36,197 nt of DNA from Phycisphaerales bacterium (lineage in GTDB: Bacteria; Planctomycetota; Phycisphaerae; Phycisphaerales; UBA1924), in NCBI GenBank assembly GCA_022843045.1, contig JALHOJ010000046.1:1-36197 (forward strand). Reading direction: 5' to 3'. How positions within the stretch are numbered: position 1 is the first letter of the stretch; every line of letters starts with the position of its first letter. Shown here one piece after another: positions 15,781 through 23,844 of the stretch. Below the pieces are notes generated by a model. That model made no database searches. It worked only from the letters and a program-made list of their open reading frames with translations, and had not been told where the DNA came from. The position numbers were made by a program, and so were the translations under genes.

Positions 15781-17007
15781 TCACAATCCATACGGATTGT
15801 CATCCGTAAACGACGCCCACCCTCGAAACTCGCTGGGCACCTCGCTGCGCTGCTCTTCGGTCAACACCGCCGCGATCCGCTTCCGCACGCCCGAATCCAG
15901 CGCATACCGCTCTTCGCGCAGCTTCATCAACGGATGGTCCCTGGGCAAGTCGCTCTTTCCATCCCAACCTGTCCGCGGCTCCGTCCCCGCCAACGCGGCG
16001 ACCAACTCAAGCGGTCGCCGCTCCAACTCAAACGCCTCCTGCTCCTGCGCGATCTTCTCCAGCAGCCGCACCCGCTGCGTGTCGTAGTTGCTCAGCAAGT
16101 CGCGAATCTGCGTCTTCTGTTCTTCAGTCAGCGACGACAGCGTCGCCGCGTCCCGCGCCCACTTCTCGCTCTTGGTCGGCTCAATCAGTTTCGGAAACGT
16201 CGCGTCGAACATCCGCTTCGAGAGCGCCGCGCCCGCTGCTTCGGAGAGCAGGGGGGTGACTTGCTTCGCGTACTTGCGATTCACCTCCGCGATCGCCCGC
16301 CTCGCCCGGATCGCATCATTCCACAGACTCTCCGCCCCCTTTGGATCCGTCTTGATCTTCTCCTGAAACGCCCCGCCCTGATCCTCAATCAGCTTGTCCC
16401 GCGACCGCAGCAGTCCGTCCAACTCCTGCGCATACTGCTCCATCACCTCGCGCACGTCCTTGCGATCCATCGCCTTCTCATCCACATCATCCAGTATCCG
16501 CACGAGATCAATGCTCTCCCCTGGCAATCGCCCCGCCGACGCCCGCTTGAGCCGCCGCATCTCCCGCTCCGCCAGCGGCCACTTGCCCATCTGCTCCGGC
16601 GTCAGCAACCCCTGCATGTCCGCCAGAAACTGCCCCTGCATCTTCTTTGCTTCCGCTTCCCAACTGTCCTGCTTCACGTCATACACCAGCCGAGCGTCGG
16701 CCATCACCTCCGCCCGCTCGACCGCGTCGTTGAGCACCGCGCTGATCTCCGCCGCCCGAGCCTTCAGCCCGCCGACATACCCCTCATACAGCGTCCCGAT
16801 CGCCTCCCGCTCGCTGGGCCCGACCTCCAGCACCCGCAGCAGCGTCCGCAGGTCAGCCTCCGACACCTCAGGCCGAAACGACGAGTTGGGATCAAACAAC
16901 CCAATCCCAATCGACGACCGCTGCGCCCACGCCGGCGTTGCCACCCCTGAAACCCCGCCCAATCCCGCCAGCAACCCGCAGATCGCGGCCAACCTAGTCC
17001 GTTTCAC
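15781..17007 (-). CDS. Secreted coiled-coil protein of unknown function
   Basis: This encodes 408 residues. I do not recognise a named family. A Sec signal peptide is clear (KRTRLAAICGLLAGLG, cleaved near 'PAWA-Q'). The rest is highly charged and helical, with long Glu/Lys/Arg-rich stretches and repeated short 'LTPEQMGKW', 'SLTEEQKTQIRDLL' and 'VLTEEQRSEV' motifs, similar in flavour to LTxxQ-type periplasmic proteins (Spy/CpxP). A periplasmic chaperone-like or envelope-sensing role is possible but unproven. GTG 17007 puts the signal peptide first and has TAAGAT 7 nt upstream. The frame is open upstream to 17196, and ATG 17142 would add 45 basic residues. Confidence 0.7.
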   Translation of the reverse strand: MKRTRLAAICGLLAGLGGVSGVATPAWAQRSSIGIGLFDPNSSFRPEVSEADLRTLLRVLEVGPSEREAIGTLYEGYVGGLKARAAEISAVLNDAVERAEVMADARLVYDVKQDSWEAEAKKMQGQFLADMQGLLTPEQMGKWPLAEREMRRLKRASAGRLPGESIDLVRILDDVDEKAMDRKDVREVMEQYAQELDGLLRSRDKLIEDQGGAFQEKIKTDPKGAESLWNDAIRARRAIAEVNRKYAKQVTPLLSEAAGAALSKRMFDATFPKLIEPTKSEKWARDAATLSSLTEEQKTQIRDLLSNYDTQRVRLLEKIAQEQEAFELERRPLELVAALAGTEPRTGWDGKSDLPRDHPLMKLREERYALDSGVRKRIAAVLTEEQRSEVPSEFRGWASFTDDNPYGL

Positions 17008-17014
17008 ATAACCT

Positions 17015-17020
17015 ATCTTA
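17015..17020 (-). promoter_or_regulatory. Putative -10 element for the 15781-17007 gene
   Basis: TAAGAT on the minus strand lies 7 nt before GTG 17007, inside an AT-rich patch that stands out from its surroundings. Confidence 0.35.
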
Positions 17021-17187
17021 TAAGACCTTGGATCCTGCTTTCCCGACTGCAGCAAAGCTCTCCGAAACCAGCCCTTGAGTGCCAGATTGCCCATCAATCC
17101 CGCCAATCGCCCACGTACGCGACCCTTGATGTCGTCCTTCATGGCTGCCGCTCCCAATGACTGCCGCACCGCGTCGAGCTTCTTCCC

Positions 17188-17215
17188 GAATGCCAAACCA
17201 CAAATGCCGAATGCC
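17188..17215 (+). repeat. Heptanucleotide array E (4 units)
   Basis: GAATGCC AAACCAC AAATGCC GAATGCC, 28-55 bp upstream of hutH. Confidence 0.6.
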
Positions 17216-17228
17216 GCACCCTCGCGAG

Positions 17229-17234
17229 TACGCT
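17229..17234 (+). promoter_or_regulatory. Putative -10 element, leaderless hutH
   Basis: TACGCT lies 8 nt before the hutH ATG, the widest spacing in the set of similar sites. Confidence 0.35.
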
Positions 17235-17242
17235 AGGCCCAT

Positions 17243-18781
17243 ATGCCCCACTCGCTCGTCACTCTCAACGCCGGCCCGCTCACCATCGCCGACGTTGTCG
17301 CCGTCGCCCGCCACCACGCTCAGGTTGCCTTGGGTGATCTCGCCCGCACCCGCATCCGCCAGGCCCGCTCCATCGTCGAAGCCTGCCTCACCGACGGCCT
17401 CGCCCACTACGGCATCAACACAGGCTTCGGTTCGCTCAGCCGCCAGCGTGTCGCCAGCGACCAACTCCGCGAACTGCAACGCAACCTGATCCGCTCGCAC
17501 GCGTCGGGCGTCGACACCCCCCTACCCGCCGAGATCGTCCGAGCCATGATGCTGCTGCTCGCCGCGTCACTCGCGCGAGGCCACTCAGGTGTGCGTGAAC
17601 AAGTCGTCGAACTGCTCATCGCGATGCTGAATAGGGGGGTGACGCCCGTCGTGCCCAGCATCGGCTCGGTCGGTGCCTCGGGCGATCTTGCTCCCCTCGC
17701 AGCCATCGCCCTCGCGATGATCGGCGAGGGCGAGGCCACAACGAGCGCAGCTTCCAACCCCCCCGCCATCCCCGCGAAATCCGCACTCTCTCAAGCCGGC
17801 CTCACGCCCATCACCCTCGAAGCCAAAGAAGGCCTCGCCCTCATCAACGGCACACACCTGATGGCCGCGCTCGGAGCGTTGCTCGTGCACGACAGCCACG
17901 TCCTGCACCAAACTGCCCTCGCCGCATGCGCGATGTCGATCGACGCCTCGCGCGCCTCGCACAGTTTCCTCGATGCCCGCGTACATATCGCCCGCAACCA
18001 GCCAGGCCAACAAACCGCCGCCGCGACGATGCTCGCCATGCTCGCCGGCAGCCAGATCGTCGAAAGCCACAAGGAAAACGACCCCCGCGTGCAGGATCCC
18101 TACTGCCTCCGCTGCGCCCCGCAGGTCCTGGGCGGAGCCTGGGACTGTCTCAGTTATGTAAAGCGATCCATCGACCAGGAACTCGGCGCAGTCACCGACA
18201 ATCCGCTGGTTTTCGCAGACGCAGCCGCCTCCGCAGAGCCCATCGTCTCCGCCGGCAACTTCCACGGCATGCCCCTGGCGATTCCGCTCGACGCCGCCAC
18301 CATCGCCATCTCCCACATCGCCGGCATCAGCGAGCGCCGCACCTTCTGGATGCTCTCAGCCTTCGACCCCGAGAGCCACCTCCCGCCATACCTCGCCCAA
18401 GGCGCCGGCCTCTCCAGCGGCCTGATGATCGCGCAGTACGTCGCCGCCGCCTGCTGCAACGAAATCATCACCCTCGCCACACCCGCGAGCGTCTCCAATA
18501 TCTCCACGAGCGCAGGCATCGAAGACTACAACAGTTTCGGCCCCCGCTCGGGCCTCAAGGCCCGCCGCGCCTTGGAACTCGCCCGCCGCGTCGTCGCCAT
18601 CGAACTCATGTGCGCCGCCGAAGGCCTCGAGTACCACCGCCCGCTCCAGAGCGGCCCGGGCGTCGAACGCTGCTACGCCAAAGTCCGCGCGTTGGTCCCC
18701 CGCCTCGAAGGCGACCGCCCCCCGGGCCCCGACATCGAGTCGATCAGCACCGCCATCGCCACCGGCGCGTTCGAGTCATGA
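17243..18781 (+). CDS. hutH: Histidine ammonia-lyase
   Basis: HutH deaminates histidine to urocanate, the first step of histidine breakdown. The protein has 512 residues. The self-made MIO cofactor comes from A145-S146-G147 in 'GSVGASGDLAPLA'. The catalytic-loop Tyr is Y56 in 'YGINTGFGSL'. Ser85-His86 in 'LIRSHASG' is the substrate-selecting pair of histidine-specific enzymes, whereas Phe- and Tyr-lyases differ there. 'GLALINGTHLM' and 'DNPLVF' are further family motifs. No hutU, hutI or hutG is nearby, so the rest of the pathway must lie elsewhere, or urocanate serves another purpose. Double-hairpin element copy 2 follows the stop. Confidence 0.93.
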   Translation: MPHSLVTLNAGPLTIADVVAVARHHAQVALGDLARTRIRQARSIVEACLTDGLAHYGINTGFGSLSRQRVASDQLRELQRNLIRSHASGVDTPLPAEIVRAMMLLLAASLARGHSGVREQVVELLIAMLNRGVTPVVPSIGSVGASGDLAPLAAIALAMIGEGEATTSAASNPPAIPAKSALSQAGLTPITLEAKEGLALINGTHLMAALGALLVHDSHVLHQTALAACAMSIDASRASHSFLDARVHIARNQPGQQTAAATMLAMLAGSQIVESHKENDPRVQDPYCLRCAPQVLGGAWDCLSYVKRSIDQELGAVTDNPLVFADAAASAEPIVSAGNFHGMPLAIPLDAATIAISHIAGISERRTFWMLSAFDPESHLPPYLAQGAGLSSGLMIAQYVAAACCNEIITLATPASVSNISTSAGIEDYNSFGPRSGLKARRALELARRVVAIELMCAAEGLEYHRPLQSGPGVERCYAKVRALVPRLEGDRPPGPDIESISTAIATGAFES

Positions 18782-18785
18782 GTGG

Positions 18786-18827
18786 CACGGGCTTCCAGCC
18801 CGTGAGTCTCCTGGCCTTCTAGGCCAG
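18786..18827. repeat. Double-hairpin element, copy 2
   Basis: Hairpin CACGGGCT-TCC-AGCCCGTG (18786-18804), then AGTCTC, then hairpin CTGGCCT-TCT-AGGCCAG (18811-18827). It starts 4 nt after the hutH stop and shares the layout, the GAGTCTC linker and the GGCCTNCTAGGCC core with copy 1. It may terminate hutH. Confidence 0.75.
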
Positions 18828-18879
18828 CGAAACACCACCTCCCCACTCCCCCACCACTGCGCCCCTCCCACTCCGCCCC

Positions 18880-19146
18880 TCAAGGCGTCTTCCCCACCAC
18901 CTGCTTCGTCACCGGGTCATACTGATACACGCACGCCGGGTCTTCCGTCTTGCACTGCTTGTGCGCCCCATCACAAAACGGAAACTTGCTCGAAATCCCG
19001 CACGCGCACACCGACACCACCTTCAGATTCCCCGCGTCGTCGCGAGGCCACGGAATCACATTCGGCGCAGGCGGCACATCCCCCACTTTCAAGTTCGGAT
19101 CGATCTTGATCGGACCGGTAGCGTCAAACTTCACAATGCGAGGCAT
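18880..19146 (-). CDS. CDGSH iron-sulfur domain protein
   Basis: This encodes 88 residues with one CDGSH motif, C-A-C-G-x-S-x3-P-x-C-D-G-A-H ('CACGISSKFPFCDGAH'), whose three Cys and one His bind a [2Fe-2S] cluster in the mitoNEET-like family. The N-terminus is short and polar, with no signal peptide or membrane anchor, so it is cytosolic, unlike eukaryotic mitoNEET. Roles in electron or cluster transfer are suggested for the family. It has a very good leaderless signature, TATAGT 5 nt before the ATG. It converges on hutH and is 27 bp from the end of the secretion operon on the same strand, but it has its own promoter. Confidence 0.92.
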   Translation of the reverse strand: MPRIVKFDATGPIKIDPNLKVGDVPPAPNVIPWPRDDAGNLKVVSVCACGISSKFPFCDGAHKQCKTEDPACVYQYDPVTKQVVGKTP

Positions 19147-19151
19147 CTCTC

Positions 19152-19157
19152 ACTATA
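19152..19157 (-). promoter_or_regulatory. Putative -10 element, leaderless CDGSH gene
   Basis: TATAGT on the minus strand lies 5 nt before ATG 19146, in the short gap after the TPR lipoprotein gene. It is the closest match to the TATAAT consensus in the set. Confidence 0.6.
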
Positions 19158-19173
19158 CGTGCGAAGTGCAGAT

Positions 19174-19827
19174 CTACTCAGCCTCGCTTGAATCCCTCCC
19201 ACTCGCCCGCTTGGCGAGTTCCGACCTGGCCCATTGCTGCCACTGGTCGTTTTCGCCGCGGAGAGCGACTTGTTCGAGCATTGGAACCGTGTTTGCGTTC
19301 GGCTTACCTTGGCGGAGTTGCAGTCGCACTAGCCCTTGGATCGCCCCGATGTGGTCGGGATAAACCTCGAGCGCTGATCGATACGACTCGAGCGCATCCT
19401 TGGGCTTGCCGACTTGCTCGAGCACCATGGCGAGGTTGATGCGAGGGTCAGGGTGGCCCGGCATCAGCCTGCGGGCCCATTCAAACTCGTTGGACGCCTC
19501 ATACAGGTTGCCTTGTCGCATATGAACCACGCCAAGGTTGTTGTGCGCGGGGCCATAGTAAAGGTCCGCGGCGAGGGCGCTTTGCAGGGTGTCCTGGGCG
19601 GACTTCCAGTCTCCCCTCTGCATGAGTTCAGCAGCCTCACGGTTGAGTGCTTCGGCCCGCACCGTGTCGCGTGAGCCTTCGCTCGCGGCGCGGTACGGGC
19701 TGGCACTGGATCGACAGCCCGAGAGCCCGCCTAGCACAAGCGTGCTCAGAAGCAACCCACTGACAACACTCGAGCCGATCGACGCGTAGCAAGCACGAGC
19801 AGATGGAATAGCAGATGGCAACTTCAT
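19174..19827 (-). CDS. TPR lipoprotein, candidate secretin pilotin
   Basis: This encodes 217 residues. The N-terminus is a lipoprotein signal: basic start, hydrophobic 'VVSGLLLSTLVLGG', lipobox L-S-G-C with C38 as the lipidated residue. Three or four TPR units follow ('AAELMQRGDWKSAQDTLQ', 'YYGPAHNNLGVVHMRQGN', 'PDPRINLAMVLEQVGKPK', 'YPDHIGAIQGLVRLQLRQ'). It is the last gene of the gspD-gspE operon, 7 bp after the gspM-like gene. A TPR lipoprotein encoded with a secretin recalls PilF/PilW, which place the secretin in the outer membrane, so a pilotin role is inferred from this. ATG 19827 has AGGA 5 nt upstream. Confidence 0.8.
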   Translation of the reverse strand: MKLPSAIPSARACYASIGSSVVSGLLLSTLVLGGLSGCRSSASPYRAASEGSRDTVRAEALNREAAELMQRGDWKSAQDTLQSALAADLYYGPAHNNLGVVHMRQGNLYEASNEFEWARRLMPGHPDPRINLAMVLEQVGKPKDALESYRSALEVYPDHIGAIQGLVRLQLRQGKPNANTVPMLEQVALRGENDQWQQWARSELAKRASGRDSSEAE

Positions 19828-19834
19828 GGAGGTC

Positions 19835-20437
19835 CTAGCGATCAGGCGACATGGCTGGGTCCGCATTCGGCGAGACAATCGACGGAGCGTTGGCGATATA
19901 CACGGCCTCTAGCGTCATGCTGGCGCGGACCTTGGGGACATCATGCGGCTTGAGGTTCGCGGGCGGCTTGGTTGGCACGAGTTCGATGCTCGCGACGGTC
20001 CAGCCGTTGGACCGTTCCTGCCACATGTGAAGCCAGCGACCCAGATCCGCAAGCGACAGTTCGGAAATTTGCACGCTCGCTCGCTGGTGCATGTACTGCA
20101 CGCCCGCGTGCGTGCCCGCGGGCGACTCGGCCTCGGGCGTGACGCTCTGCAGCGCACTTGACGTCACACCCGCTTCGGCGAGCGTGCTGGCGATCTCTTC
20201 AAGCAGTCCCGCGTGAGGACGACGCTCCAGCGTCGCAACTGTCTCCGCTGCGCGAAGCTCCGCGATCTTCTGGGCGACGGTTAGCACGTGCTGGTGCGTC
20301 TGTTGCGCCGCGGTGTGACGGGCCTGGGCTCGCATCAATGCTGCCGCGAACCACAACACTGCCAAGCCCACAGCGATCGCGGCAAGCCACCGTGCCGCAC
20401 ACGCGAACCGCAGCATGGAGACGCTGCCCGCGCTCAT
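19835..20437 (-). CDS. GspM/PilO-like inner membrane secretion protein
   Basis: This encodes 200 residues with one membrane segment near the N-terminus ('WLAAIAVGLAVLWFAAALM'), a short helical stretch, and a periplasmic domain with a ferredoxin-like pattern ('HAGLLEEIASTLAEAGVTSSALQSV', 'VQISELSLADLGRWLHMW', 'WTVASIELVP'). This layout is that of GspM or PilO, which pair with GspL or PilN in the inner-membrane platform. Primary similarity is weak and the call relies on layout and operon position. ATG 20437 overlaps the gspL-like stop by 4 bp. Confidence 0.7.
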   Translation of the reverse strand: MSAGSVSMLRFACAARWLAAIAVGLAVLWFAAALMRAQARHTAAQQTHQHVLTVAQKIAELRAAETVATLERRPHAGLLEEIASTLAEAGVTSSALQSVTPEAESPAGTHAGVQYMHQRASVQISELSLADLGRWLHMWQERSNGWTVASIELVPTKPPANLKPHDVPKVRASMTLEAVYIANAPSIVSPNADPAMSPDR

Positions 20438-21408
20438 GGTGTACCTCCCGCAAAGTTCGGGCTCGGGGATGCGATCCGCGTCGCGGTGACGCGCACCACC
20501 GGGCCACTCCCCGATGCGCTCAATTGCGGCTCGGCCATCGACCAACCCGGGGGCACGGCGAGCGCAGCGAGCCACGCGCGGGCGTGGTCATTCGAAGGTG
20601 AGGAAACGGTGAACGCGAGGCGAGCGTCGCCGATGGAAAGAGACTGGGTCTGCACGCCCGCTCCCATGTCGTCCGTCGGCCGCGGCCACGCGCGCAGCAA
20701 CTCTGCCAACACGCTCCCCGCGTCGTTGGGCACGACGGGCGGCTTGTTTCGAGTGATGGCGAGGAGGGCGTACTCGTCGTCGAGTGCCGCGACGGTCGCG
20801 GGCCACAGTGCGGGCATGTCAGGAACGCTCTGGCGAATCAGATCCTCAGAAGCCGCGCTGAGTTGGCGGGAGTGTTCATCCAACGCCGACGCGCGTCGAT
20901 GCATGCCCCACGCAAGGACCAACCCCGCAAGCAACATCGCGCCAACGACCATCGCCACTTGACGCACCTGCGCCCTCGCCATGCTCGAAGGCACAAACCG
21001 ACCCCGCATCATGTTTGGCGGAGCAAGCGACGTGATCAATGATGCGTCGCGAACAGACGCCTGCGTGCCCGCCTGAAGGATCGCGGCGGGAACGCTCGCC
21101 GCACGAAGCGAGAGCGTGTCAGCGGGCAGTTCGGCCCAATCGCCCCGTCGCACCGCGCAAGCGAGGACACGGCCCGAGCCATCGTCTAGTACACGATATA
21201 CGACATGCAGCTCTTCTATGCTGCAGGGAAGGTCATCGGCGATGAGTTCGTCCAGCATCGGCTCATCTGGCCTCGAGCGTTCGGGCTCGCGCTCAATCCG
21301 CCTCAGCACTGCGGGCAACGTTGACGCATCCACGACAGCCCAGAAGAACCGCTCAGCAGGCCACACGATTGCCCACGAGGGCACGTTGGACGGTGATGCG
21401 CCCGTCAT
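20434..21408 (-). CDS. GspL/PilN-like inner membrane secretion protein
   Basis: This encodes 324 residues. A ~145-residue cytosolic part is followed by one membrane segment ('VAMVVGAMLLAGLVLAWGM') and a ~155-residue periplasmic part ending in a ferredoxin-like domain ('VQTQSLSIGDARLAFTVSS', 'WLAALAVPPGWSM', 'GPVVRVTAT'). GspL has this cytosol-membrane-periplasm plan and binds GspE on its cytosolic side. The cytosolic domain here is shorter than in classical GspL and has no clear actin-like motif. It overlaps both neighbours by 4 bp, so translation is coupled. Confidence 0.68.
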   Translation of the reverse strand: MTGASPSNVPSWAIVWPAERFFWAVVDASTLPAVLRRIEREPERSRPDEPMLDELIADDLPCSIEELHVVYRVLDDGSGRVLACAVRRGDWAELPADTLSLRAASVPAAILQAGTQASVRDASLITSLAPPNMMRGRFVPSSMARAQVRQVAMVVGAMLLAGLVLAWGMHRRASALDEHSRQLSAASEDLIRQSVPDMPALWPATVAALDDEYALLAITRNKPPVVPNDAGSVLAELLRAWPRPTDDMGAGVQTQSLSIGDARLAFTVSSPSNDHARAWLAALAVPPGWSMAEPQLSASGSGPVVRVTATRIASPSPNFAGGTP

Positions 21409-22076
21409 CGCGCACCTCCCCTGCCGCCACGGCCCCCGCCCCCACTGTCCGAACGCTGCAATTGCGCCGCCTCTGCACCATCGTCCAGCGTGAGCGACTG
21501 CGACAACTCTCCAAGCACAAGCGTGACGCGCTGCGCATCAATGGCGGTCACGCGTCGCCCGCCGACGACATCACCGACGCCAATGACCGAAGTTGTATCG
21601 CTGTCGGGATCGTACAACGCGGCTCGATACCCCCCGCCCTCGCCCGCGGCTGTTGGCAATGCGCTCGCCCGCCTTGCGCTCTTCTCTGTCTGCACACCCC
21701 CATCGTGCGGCGCATGCATGATCGCAATCAACTGCAATCGCAATGGCGGCGGGGGCGGAGGCGGGGGTGAGGCCACCGCAACGACCGGCTCCTTGGGCAC
21801 CTGCCACAGCGGCGCATCAAACGCCGCGGCGTCGAACGACGCAGAAGGAGCCAGTGCTGTGACTTGCGTCACCTCTTGCACGAAACGCTGCGGCAGATCT
21901 CGCGAATGCGCTGGCCATACCGCCCAGACAGCGCACGCCGCGACCATTACACCAGTCACGATGCCCGTCGTGCGAGTGCGCCGACGTTGCAAATCAAGCG
22001 GCGACCGCGCTCCCGCGTCACGCCCGACATGCTCGCCGTGATCACCACTCCAAACAAGCGGCTGTTTCGGCATCAC
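21405..22076 (-). CDS. GspC/PilP-like secretion protein
   Basis: This encodes 223 residues: a short basic cytosolic start, one membrane segment ('GIVTGVMVAACAVWAVWPA'), a linker with eight consecutive prolines, then a beta-rich domain ('LRLQLIAIM', 'YRAALYDPDSDTTSVIGVGD', 'GRRVTAIDAQRVTLVLGELSQSLTL'). The last part has the pattern of the GspC homology region / PilP domain, which links the inner-membrane platform to the secretin N0 domain. The C-terminus is a Gly/Arg-rich tail. The call is based on layout and operon context. ATGA overlaps join it to gspE (22073-22076) and the gspL-like gene. Confidence 0.7.
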   Translation of the reverse strand: MMPKQPLVWSGDHGEHVGRDAGARSPLDLQRRRTRTTGIVTGVMVAACAVWAVWPAHSRDLPQRFVQEVTQVTALAPSASFDAAAFDAPLWQVPKEPVVAVASPPPPPPPPLRLQLIAIMHAPHDGGVQTEKSARRASALPTAAGEGGGYRAALYDPDSDTTSVIGVGDVVGGRRVTAIDAQRVTLVLGELSQSLTLDDGAEAAQLQRSDSGGGGRGGRGGAR

Positions 22077-23830
22077 TCCACCCCCTGAATGACGCGTGCG
22101 ACTTCCGCCATCGTCGTGACGCGTGCCTTGGCGAGCGACTCTCCCGCCCGCAGCAGCGTGGTCATGCCCTTGGCGATCGCAAGTTGGCGGATGACCGCCG
22201 CGGGCACGCTCTTGTTGACTTCTTCACGGAGTTGCTCGTCGAGGGCGAGCAACTCGAACACGCCGGTGCGACCTTGATATCCAGTGTGGAAGCAGGCCTC
22301 GCAGCCCGCACCATCGCACCCACTTCCGTTGTGAGAGCCATGCACGCATCGAACAAGTCGCTGGGCCAGGACCGCAGCCAGCGACGACGACACCAGAAAT
22401 GGTTCGACTTTGAGATCGATGAGCCTCGCTACCGCGCTTGCGGCGTCGTTGGTATGGAGCGTGCTGAGCACGAGATGGCCGGTGAGGCTCGCCTGCACGG
22501 CGATCCGCGCCGTCTCTTCGTCGCGGACTTCGCCGACCATGATGACGTCGGGATCCTGCCGCAGGATGTGTCGCAGGCCGGTCGCGAACGTCACGTTCTT
22601 CTTGGGGTTGACGGGCGTCTGACTCACCGCGAGCCCGGCGATCGAGAGGTCATACTCAACCGGATCCTCGATCGTCATGATGTTGAGTTCACAGCCGGAG
22701 GACCGCTGAAGGTTGGCGAGCGCAGAGCCCGTCATCAAGCCAGGCGACGCCGGGTTGGTGCGTTGCTGCGTGATCCACTTGAGCGTGGTGTAGAGGGTGG
22801 TGGTCTTGCCGCTGCCGGTGGGACCGGTGACAAGCACGATGCCGCTGGTGCGGGCGGCTTGCTGCAGGAACTGCTCTTGCACGTGGGCGGGCATGCCTAG
22901 GGCACTGAAGCTGAGCAAGTGCGTCGAACGAGCGTTGTCGAGCACCCGGATCACGACCCGCTCGCCGTAGGTCGTGGGCATGGTGCTCAGGCGCAGGTCA
23001 ACGCGTCGCGCGGCGGCGGCGGACGATGGCACAGCCGCGCCGACGGCGCTCGCACGCGCGTGCCCGAGCGTCACGGTGGCACGCCCATCTTGCGGAGCAC
23101 GCTGCTCGGCGACATCCATGCGACCCATGACCTTGACGCGGCTGGTGACCGCACTCGCAAGCCCCGCGGGCAGTTCGCGCACTGTGTGCAGCACGCCGTC
23201 CAGGCGATACCGTACCAGCGTGCGATCCGCGAGCGGATGGATGTGCACGTCGCTGGCCTTGCGGGTCAGGGCTTCGAACAGCACAAGGTCCACCAGTCGC
23301 ACCACCTCGCTCTTGCCCGAGGTGTGCAGCAGGTCGGCATCCAGCCGCGCCAGTGTGGTGCGAAGGTCGGCCTCGACATCGCTCGACCCTTCGAGTTCAA
23401 CCGGCGGTGCATCCTCGTTCGCCGAGAGCCGCGCCTGAGCGCGAGGCTGCCCTTGCGACTTCGCCCGCGCGTACAGCTCATCGATGGCAGCGGCGATCGC
23501 CTCGCCATCCTCAACCACAGGCCTGAGCGTTCGCCCCAGCGCCACGCCCGCGTTGAAGATCGCGGTGGCCCGAGTCGAAGCCGCGACGCGGACCACGAAC
23601 GCGGCGTCTTGGCCGCTTATCTCGTTCGCGGGCGCGATCAGATGACGACGAGCGAACTCGTAGGGAATCGCACGAACGAACCGCGCGGCGAACTCGGAGC
23701 CTATCGCGTTGCCAGCAGAATGACCGTGATCTCCTGCCACTTCGCGAGCGGCATCCTCCACGCCAGCGTCAAGGCCGAGCGCGTCGGTCACGTCGACAGA
23801 AGACGAGTTGTGCGGAGCAATGACAGGCAT
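22073..23830 (-). CDS. gspE: GspE/PilB-type secretion ATPase
   Basis: This is the hexameric ATPase that drives pseudopilus or pilus assembly. It has 585 residues. Motifs: Walker A 'GPTGSGKT' (336-343), Asp box 'IEDPVEY', Walker B 'VIMVGEVRDEETA' (from 429), His box 'GHLVLSTLHTND', and a Zn-binding Cys set C495, C505, C510, C513, with wider spacing than the usual CxxC pairs. A ~15-residue Ala-rich insert lies before 'RRVDLRLST'. The N-terminal ~170 residues are a variable N1E-like region. ATG 23830 starts 14 bp after the gspD stop; an ATG at 23878 would overlap gspD. Confidence 0.93.
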   Translation of the reverse strand: MPVIAPHNSSSVDVTDALGLDAGVEDAAREVAGDHGHSAGNAIGSEFAARFVRAIPYEFARRHLIAPANEISGQDAAFVVRVAASTRATAIFNAGVALGRTLRPVVEDGEAIAAAIDELYARAKSQGQPRAQARLSANEDAPPVELEGSSDVEADLRTTLARLDADLLHTSGKSEVVRLVDLVLFEALTRKASDVHIHPLADRTLVRYRLDGVLHTVRELPAGLASAVTSRVKVMGRMDVAEQRAPQDGRATVTLGHARASAVGAAVPSSAAAARRVDLRLSTMPTTYGERVVIRVLDNARSTHLLSFSALGMPAHVQEQFLQQAARTSGIVLVTGPTGSGKTTTLYTTLKWITQQRTNPASPGLMTGSALANLQRSSGCELNIMTIEDPVEYDLSIAGLAVSQTPVNPKKNVTFATGLRHILRQDPDVIMVGEVRDEETARIAVQASLTGHLVLSTLHTNDAASAVARLIDLKVEPFLVSSSLAAVLAQRLVRCVHGSHNGSGCDGAGCEACFHTGYQGRTGVFELLALDEQLREEVNKSVPAAVIRQLAIAKGMTTLLRAGESLAKARVTTMAEVARVIQGVE

Positions 23831-23844
23831 GGTGCGTTCGCAGA

